Positions 58,262 through 64,000 of a stretch of DNA of 64,000 nucleotides are shown here, in pieces (position 1 is the first letter of the stretch; each line of letters opens with the position of its first letter). The notes under the pieces are model-generated. The model worked only from the letters and a program-made list of their open reading frames with translations. It was not told the DNA's origin and did not search any database. The position numbers and the translations under genes are program-made. The DNA comes from Cinnamomum chago (Eukaryota; Streptophyta; Magnoliopsida; Laurales; Lauraceae). Location of the stretch: NCBI GenBank assembly GCA_038049695.1, contig CP142456.1, positions 44,186,001 through 44,250,000 of the forward strand, given 5' to 3'.

Positions 58262-60145
58262 GCCCCGACCCAGGTTTAGTATATATTATTATTGTTTTAA
58301 CTGTGATTAGTCTCTAAGTGGGATTAGGGGACGATTAGCTTGGATTTTTAGTTAGATTAGAATTTTAGATAACATTGGGGAATTTTGAGCGCATTGAGTT
58401 TGGTTTGACCGGACCTGGGGTGGCCCGTGTGTCACGTGTTAGTATGGGAATTTGATTTATTAGATTTATTTGATTTATGAAAAATATGGATTTCGACATT
58501 TTTGAATTTGTTATTTTGATTCCAATAACTTTCATGTTTGCTCCATTTGCATTTGAAACCTAGAAATCGCGTTTTTAGAGAAAAATGTGTAAAACAGTCT
58601 TTGCACACCAAAATCTATGCATAAATTTCGAAATTTGAAAATCATGAGAAAAATATACTTTTTGAAAACTAGATTTTTCAACGATCATTTTTGTTTTCTT
58701 CATCATTTCCATTCAGGACTCACAAATGATCGATCCAGCCACTTGAAGATTTGGGGCCCCATGGGCCCCACCTTTCACAACATATAAACCCATTTAAAAC
58801 CAAGACCCATCATTCCACTCCTTCATTCTTCATTTCTGCAGCAACGAGCCAGGGAGAGAACTCCCTTCTTCATGTCATCTCTCTCTTCTTGCATGTCAAG
58901 AAAACAAACCCAAATTGAAAAACAAATTATATCACCCTATTCCTCATCTTCCAAGCTTGCTATTAATACTATTTTTGGTGAAATTCCAGCTGAAACCAAC
59001 TTCATTTCTCAAGCTTTTGTTGCTGGTTTTTACATCTACAGGTAAGGTTTTGTTTCTCCTTTTAGATATGGATTTTTCACACCCTTTGGAAGCTCTTCTA
59101 CTGGCATGCAAGGAGGCTCTTTGAGAGCTCATTCTCTTTTCAAAATATTGAGTTTTTGAATGGGTTTTTCCCATGGGTTTTGGTGTAGGTTTGCAGCTGG
59201 TTGTAGGAGTTCTTTTAGGTGTGTTTGAGACCCTTTCCATTGGACTAGATGCAAGTGAATAATCAGATTATGTGGTGCATGTTATGAAAAATCTATTCTT
59301 CTTTAAATTCCTTGTTTGCAACTCTAATGCTTTTAAATGGGTTCTTTATCACTGAGATTTGAATTAGAAATGTTTTGAGTGATGACTAATACTATGTTTT
59401 CACATATTATTTGTTACAGCAACATGAACCTCTCTCATGAAAGTTTCTGTTTTGTTTTAAGATAGTGAGGATGCATTTCAGAATTGATATCTTTATGATT
59501 CTATTATGTTAAATTCTGGTTTGAAAATATTAGTTCATTTGAATGATTATTTGAGCAGTGTATGGTCTGATTTACAGAAGTTTTCTAGCAATGAATTTAT
59601 GTTCAGCCCTTTTATATGGTTTTGTTTATATTAATATGAAGATCTCTGGTTTACTAATGTTTTAAGTATGCTGGAAATCCTTCTCTAAATCTCTGTTTTC
59701 AGCTTAGTTAATGTCCGAATTTCTGCAACAATTCTGTGCATGGAGAGGCCAATTGGAGCTTCTATGTTTTCCTCTAATTAGTGTTTAAATTCTGTATCAA
59801 ACTTGTACATGGAATGAGATATTTTTAGAGTTGAATGGATGATATATTGAGGCTTGAGATAACTCAGCTGCAGAGGTTGAAATTGGTTTGAAAAGGGGGG
59901 AAGGAGATGCTCAAAACAGTGCAGGAAACCTGCACAGAACTGGGCGTGCAGAGCCAAGTCCGAGTGGGCCTGGGCCGTTTCAGGCCCAATTTCTGGGCAG
60001 TTTTCAGGCCTATTTCAGGCCCAATTTCTGGGCAGTTTTCAGGCCATTTCAGGCCAAATTTCTGGGAAGCTTTCAGGACCATCCCTGGGCTGGTTTTAGG
60101 TCCATTTCTGGCTCAATTTCAGGCCTGTTTTCCAGCCCATACCAG
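58256..60145 (+). repeat. 3' LTR of the second chromovirus (left part)
   Basis: Matches 37740-39048 and then 51266-51846 of the 5' LTR, a few percent diverged by eye. It includes the beginning of the GGCCCA/TGGGC array. The match stops at ..CCATACCAG where a CACTA terminus begins. The rest of the LTR is expected beyond the window. Confidence 0.9.
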
Positions 60146-60254
60146 CACTACAAGAAAATGTGCATTTACCGTCGAAGTTACACCGACGACCACTTAAATG
60201 AGACGGTATAACGCTAAAAAATATACGAACCCGATGAAGCACGATCTGTTTTAA

Positions 60255-60545
60255 TTGATCGTTCCCTCTCTCGCCCTCTCTCACTCATGCGTTCCCTCTC
60301 TCACTCATCGTTCCCTCTCTCGCTCTCTCCTGCTCACAGACTCTCCCTGCTCAAGTCTCGGCGACGTCGAAACTTCCTCATCGATCCCTCTCGCTCTCTC
60401 CCTGCTCACGCCATCCCTCTCTGCTCTCCCTGCTCACGCATCGCTCTCTGCTCGAACCAGATCCTTCTCTTCCTCATCTCTCTGCAGCGCCTTCCAAATC
60501 TCTCTCAGTCCCTTCTCTTCTAGAAGCAAATAGAAGAAGAGCGGT
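60255..60545 (+). repeat. CT-rich low-complexity leader
   Basis: Repeats of CGTTCCCTCTCTC and CCCTGCTCAC. It is typical of a plant 5' UTR or promoter-proximal region, and ends near AGAAGAAGAGCGG. ORFs rich in Ser/Leu here are compositional. Confidence 0.6.
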
Positions 60546-60894
60546 TTTTAGGTACGGAAGAGCGGTTTTACCACTTCCTTGTTTCTTCTCTCTCTCAATC
60601 TATCACCATTCCTTTCGTTTCTGCTTAGATCTGTTGAGTTTTCGAAGGTTTTGTGGTTTGATCTTCTTCATTTTGTTTATGTATTCCATCCATTGATGTT
60701 TTCTTCTTCTTCTTTGCTTGTTTTGTTCCCGTTTTTCAGTTAGTTTTTCGGGCTTAGATTCCGGTTTTCCTCAGTTTGTTTGTGTTTTATTGAGTTTTGG
60801 TTGCTTAATCCGAACTGAGTCTTTGATTTTTGCTTCATACATTTGCGATTGGGGGTTTTTTTTTGGAAGTTTAGCTCAGTTGTTTTTTTGCATT

Positions 60895-61390
60895 TTCTTT
60901 GTTTCTAGGGTTTTAGATCTTGTTGTTGCAGTGTAAGTGAGATTGGTCAGCGTATGTTGTGCTGATCATGATTTTAGTGAGATTAATGAATGTGATTAGG
61001 TTTTTCCTTCTCACGTTTTTCTGTTTTCTTCCTTACTAGGGTTTTAGATCTAGTTGTTGTTGATTAGCCTCTGAAATGATATTCTGATTGTTGTTTAAGT
61101 GAGATTAATACATATGGTTCCGGTTTTTCTGCGTTTTGATTCTGCAATTTCTTCCTTACTAGGGTTTTAGATATTGTTGTTGTATTGTAAGTGGGATTAG
61201 TCCCTGAAAGGATCTTCTGATTGTTGTTTAAGTGAGATTAACAGATATGGTTCTGGTTTTTCTGCTGTTTCGTTTCTGCATTTTCTTCCTTACTAGGATT
61301 TTAGACCTTCTTGTTGTTAATGTAAGTGGGATTAGTCTCTGTAGTACTCTGCTGATGATTGTTTAAGTGACATGAACACATAGGGTCTGA
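60895..61390 (+). repeat. tandem repeat, about 125-130-bp period, about four copies
   Basis: Units contain CTTCCTTACTAGGGTTTTAG, TTGTTGTT..GTAAGTG(A/G)GATTA and TCTGATTGTTGTTTAAGTG. The TAGGGTTTTAGA blocks sit at about 60907, 61038, 61161 and 61292. It lies between the CT-rich leader and the response-regulator exon, most likely in a 5' UTR intron. Each unit contains a GTAAGTG, so it duplicates a splice-donor-like site. Confidence 0.8.
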
Positions 61391-61828
61391 GGAATGCTCC
61401 TATTTTTTTTTCCATTTTCAATGGATAGGGCTTCTTATTTTTATGTGATATGGGATGTAGGGTTAAGGTTGCAGTACATTTTCCAATGTCTCTTTTTCAT
61501 GCCATGCCAGCTGCATTCTGTTGTTCTTCCATTGGTTACGGGTTATTTAAGGGCATCAATTGTTTTGGGCTTTAATTCTAGTATATGGTTTTATCATAGT
61601 TGTTTTGTTCTTCGTAAATATACATATATTCGTGGCACCTCGTGAGCTGGTTTTCAATGATGTCGTTGGAAAGAGGAAATAAAGGGAAGGTTGGGGTGCA
61701 TCTGTAATTGTATAGAGTAGGAGTGAGTCTCTAAGTCTCTAGTCTCTAGTCTCTACTCTACTTCCCAGAAGAATTTTTTTTTTTTGTTTTGGGTGTGTTT
61801 GGGACTTTGGGGAAGGGGAAGGAAAGGA

Positions 61829-61955
61829 ATGGGTGCAGAGGCCAGTCCTATTTCTAGTCCATGCATTGAAGATGTTTATGTTTTGGTGGTGGATGACTGC
61901 CCGGTTGACCAGAAAATTGTTGAGAAGTTGCTACTAAAAAATGGCACCTTCAAAG
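61829..61955 (+). pseudogene. first exon of a type-A response-regulator gene (captured fragment)
   Basis: The ATG at 61829 opens MGAEASPISSPCIEDVYVLV and continues VDDCPVDQKIVEKLLLKNGTFK. It ends in AAAG|GTTTGT, a phase-1 splice donor. The VLVVDD with paired Asp is the acidic pocket of a receiver domain, and the boundary after ..FK(V) is where type-A response regulators have their first intron. Such proteins take a phosphate from histidine phosphotransfer proteins and damp cytokinin signalling. The remaining exons (with the phospho-accepting Asp and the Lys) were not found to 64000. With its position inside a CACTA element, it is best read as a captured 5' gene fragment, although a host gene with a very long first intron cannot be excluded. 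Confidence 0.6.
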
Positions 61956-64000
61956 GTTTGTAGTTGCCTCTTTTTAAAAAAAAAAAAAAAAAAGAAACTA
62001 ATTCTTTTGGGTTCCAATTGAATTGGGTTTTGGGTTTTGAATTTGTATGTGTGTTGGTATGTTTGGATGTTGATTTTTTTTATGTGGAACTATGGATTTG
62101 TTTTGGGATTATATATCCATCTTGTTCTGTGGGTAAGCTTGATGTTGGATCATGAAATCCATTTGTTAGTTCCAGTTGCTTTTTCTTTATGTTGGATCAA
62201 TAATTTTGACTGAATAATGTGTTCCAGTTCTTTTTTTTTTAATTTATCTTTTGAGATGGGATTTGGAAGCTTCTTATGATATTACTCTAGTAGGAGTAGA
62301 AAAGACAAGAAGGGGAGAGGATCCTTTTTGGCACTATCCAGAAGTGGTCAGGTGATCACGGGTTTCCCTTGACTTTATTGGTTTCACATCTGCACCATCT
62401 CTACAGTAGTCTCTGTGTTGTTGTTTCCTGTTTCTTCACTCTGTTTCTTCATTGGAAGGTGAGTGATACTATTAGCACAAGTAATAGTATTTCTTGCTTT
62501 GTTAGTAGTTTTTATGCTTATCTAAGTATAACAACTTCACCCAATCTTCCTCATCTTATTCTCTCACAAACCCAAATGAGGAAACATGCCCATATGTAAT
62601 GAATTGAGTTTCACTCACCCAAATGAGAATATAAGCCTACAATCGTAATATGAGTGAATTGCCTTATTCTTCTTGTTCTGCTGCTGCTATTACTAATTAC
62701 ATATCATCTGTTCACTTAGTTTCTAGTGTTTCGAATCATCGAGATGTGACAAGTTTGTTACAAATACACAAAAGAAAGAAGACTGTATATGTGACAAGTT
62801 TCCATAGTAGATAAGTGAGGCAGCTATCTCAAAACATTTACAATTCATTTTTATAATCATTTTGAGTTCTCTAGTTTTAAAAACACCAAGTGAATAAGAA
62901 GTTAGGGGGGGGGGGGGGTTAAAAGATAAACTACTTTTTCCATTTGAACAAGAGAAATGAATCCACAAAGTCTGTGTTCACATGGACTGACTTCTGATTA
63001 TATTAAGCCAATGTGTCTTTATCCAAGTTATTCTCAATGATAAACCAATTGGCTTCATATGACACCTTTGATACAAAGCAATAATGAAAAAAAGGCACAT
63101 ACGATCGATTGTCGACAATTTCTATAAAAATCTCCATGTAGAAACATATAACTTTTGGCTCATTTCTTATTTTTGAGTAATGGCTCCACCAAATGTTCAA
63201 TCCTAACTCAATAACAGTCATTACCCTTTCAAGGAATTGATGGTGACTCCATTTTTACACTGATCTGGTCATTACATATATACTTTGATTGAGATTTTTG
63301 AAAATAATGTTTGTAGTAAACAACAATAAATTAAGAATGACTCATTTAAGATGATTCAAACATGTTCAATGTATGCTAACAACAACCAAAAATGAAGAAT
63401 TTCAGAATTATCCTTCTCTCGTCTCTTGGTTTTTGTTTTAACCCTATTCCATCTTAATTTCATTTGGGGTTGTGGGTTTCTGTTATTTGTTTGAAGGTAT
63501 GTGTCTATTGATGAGAATCAAAGGAAGAATCTCTTCTACTTCCATCTCTTATTTATTTATTTTTATGATCTCTCTCCCTCTCTCTTAAATTTTATTCATT
63601 TCAATGTTACCTTGTATTTGTGTTGTTTGTTTGGAGGATTTTTTTATTGACCATAGTTTTACTTTGGGGTTGTGTTCTTTGTAATTATTTTACTTGGAGA
63701 AGCACTGTTGTTTGCATGCAATTGAATTCCTATAAGTTCACGGTAAAATGAGTTCCATCGATGGAATATTGAAGAGCTGAGATTTGATGGATATGAGGTG
63801 ATGATGAAGATTGGAACCTGACTTCCCTAGGATTTGATTTACTAGAGTGATGGTTGGGTATTCATTTACCACCAAAGGACATATTATTTGATGGCCATTT
63901 GTGGTCTTCATCCTCAGTTTTCTTAAGCTCATAAGGAATTGAATTTCATGCAAAGAAAAAGACCCTTTGAGTTTTTGTTGTTTGTTTAAACTTGTGTTTT
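61956..64000 (+). other. intron-like or captured non-coding DNA, no gene recognised
   Basis: T-rich on the plus strand with poly-A/T runs and a 14-G run at 62905-62918. No receiver-domain exon, transposase or other domain could be recognised in either strand. A donor-like GGAAG|GTGAGTG lies near 62456. Confidence 0.4.

Larger units (their letters stand above)
37740..60145 (+). mobile_element. second Ty3/gypsy chromovirus, plus strand, with nested insertions
   Basis: The 5' LTR starts TGTTAGGCCCCGACC (37740) and ends GGGGCGTGACA (53368), but contains a 12.2-kb nested element. An initiator-Met primer site (53373), gag, pol with a C-terminal chromodomain, a polypurine tract and a 3' LTR (58256 onward) follow. 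The 3' LTR is interrupted at 60145 by a CACTA element, so its remainder and the right target duplication lie outside the window. The preceding 5 bp is TTATA. Coding is decayed, with about eight breaks. It is related to the element at 23954 (same order, primer site and polypurine tract) but in a different LTR subfamily. Confidence 0.9.
60146..64000 (+). mobile_element. CACTA (En/Spm) transposon, runs off the window
   Basis: Starts with the canonical terminus CACTACAAGAAAATGTGC, exactly where the host LTR is interrupted, with subterminal ACCGTCG/ACCGACGACC/GAGACGG motifs. CAG at 60143-60145 would be the 3-bp target duplication; the right copy is not in view. No transposase domain is visible in the 3.85 kb seen. 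Host-like sequence (a CT-rich leader, repeats, a response-regulator exon) lies inside it. Confidence 0.75.

Overview
This window is a transposon-dense stretch of a flowering-plant nuclear genome. Evidence for a plant is the plant-type mobile elements (Ty3/gypsy chromoviruses with an initiator-Met primer site, a Tat-lineage element with two RNase H domains and an antisense extra ORF, PIF/Harbinger and CACTA DNA transposons), GT-AG introns, and the first exon of a cytokinin-type response regulator. The species cannot be named from the sequence. No complete host gene was found, and nothing prokaryotic is present (no operons, CRISPR or rRNA).

Left part (1-14,590). An AT-rich stretch is followed by a 532-bp PIF/Harbinger MITE (1,856-2,387) and then a larger PIF/Harbinger element (from 4,490) with the same terminal sequence. 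The larger element encodes a Myb/SANT-like ORF1 protein and a HARBI1-type transposase. The transposase gene is split by two solo LTRs of one long-LTR gypsy family (7,386-10,460 and 11,047-14,150), each with a target-site duplication. Its 3' end and right terminus are missing.

Middle part (14,591-33,649). A roughly 1.2-kb inverted duplication (a former hairpin) carries another solo LTR in its loop and a chromovirus in its second arm. The chromovirus locus has undergone a 9,696-bp tandem duplication and then collapsed on one side to a solo LTR. The order is solo LTR - copied flank - partial LTR - gag/pol - LTR - flank. The two LTR-plus-flank copies are nearly identical, while the partial LTR is about 3-4% diverged, so the duplication is much younger than the insertion.

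Right part (34,700-64,000). An unclassified repeat with a tRNA-like segment and a CACTA end fragment are followed by a second chromovirus (37,740-60,145). Its 5' LTR holds a Tat-lineage element (39,049-51,261), whose own LTR holds another solo LTR (39,580-42,578): three levels of nesting. Its 3' LTR is cut at 60,145 by a CACTA transposon that runs off the window and appears to have captured the 5' end of a type-A response-regulator gene.

The most unusual signal is inside the long LTRs. All copies carry an array of short dyad-symmetric motifs at the same relative position, but the motif differs by subfamily: CTCGAG-centred, GGCTAACCGCC-like, or GGCCCA/TGGGC. Three diverged subfamilies also keep an ungapped 33-codon frame ending in EWxxxDV(I/M)-stop near the LTR 3' end. 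Neither feature is explained by standard LTR anatomy.
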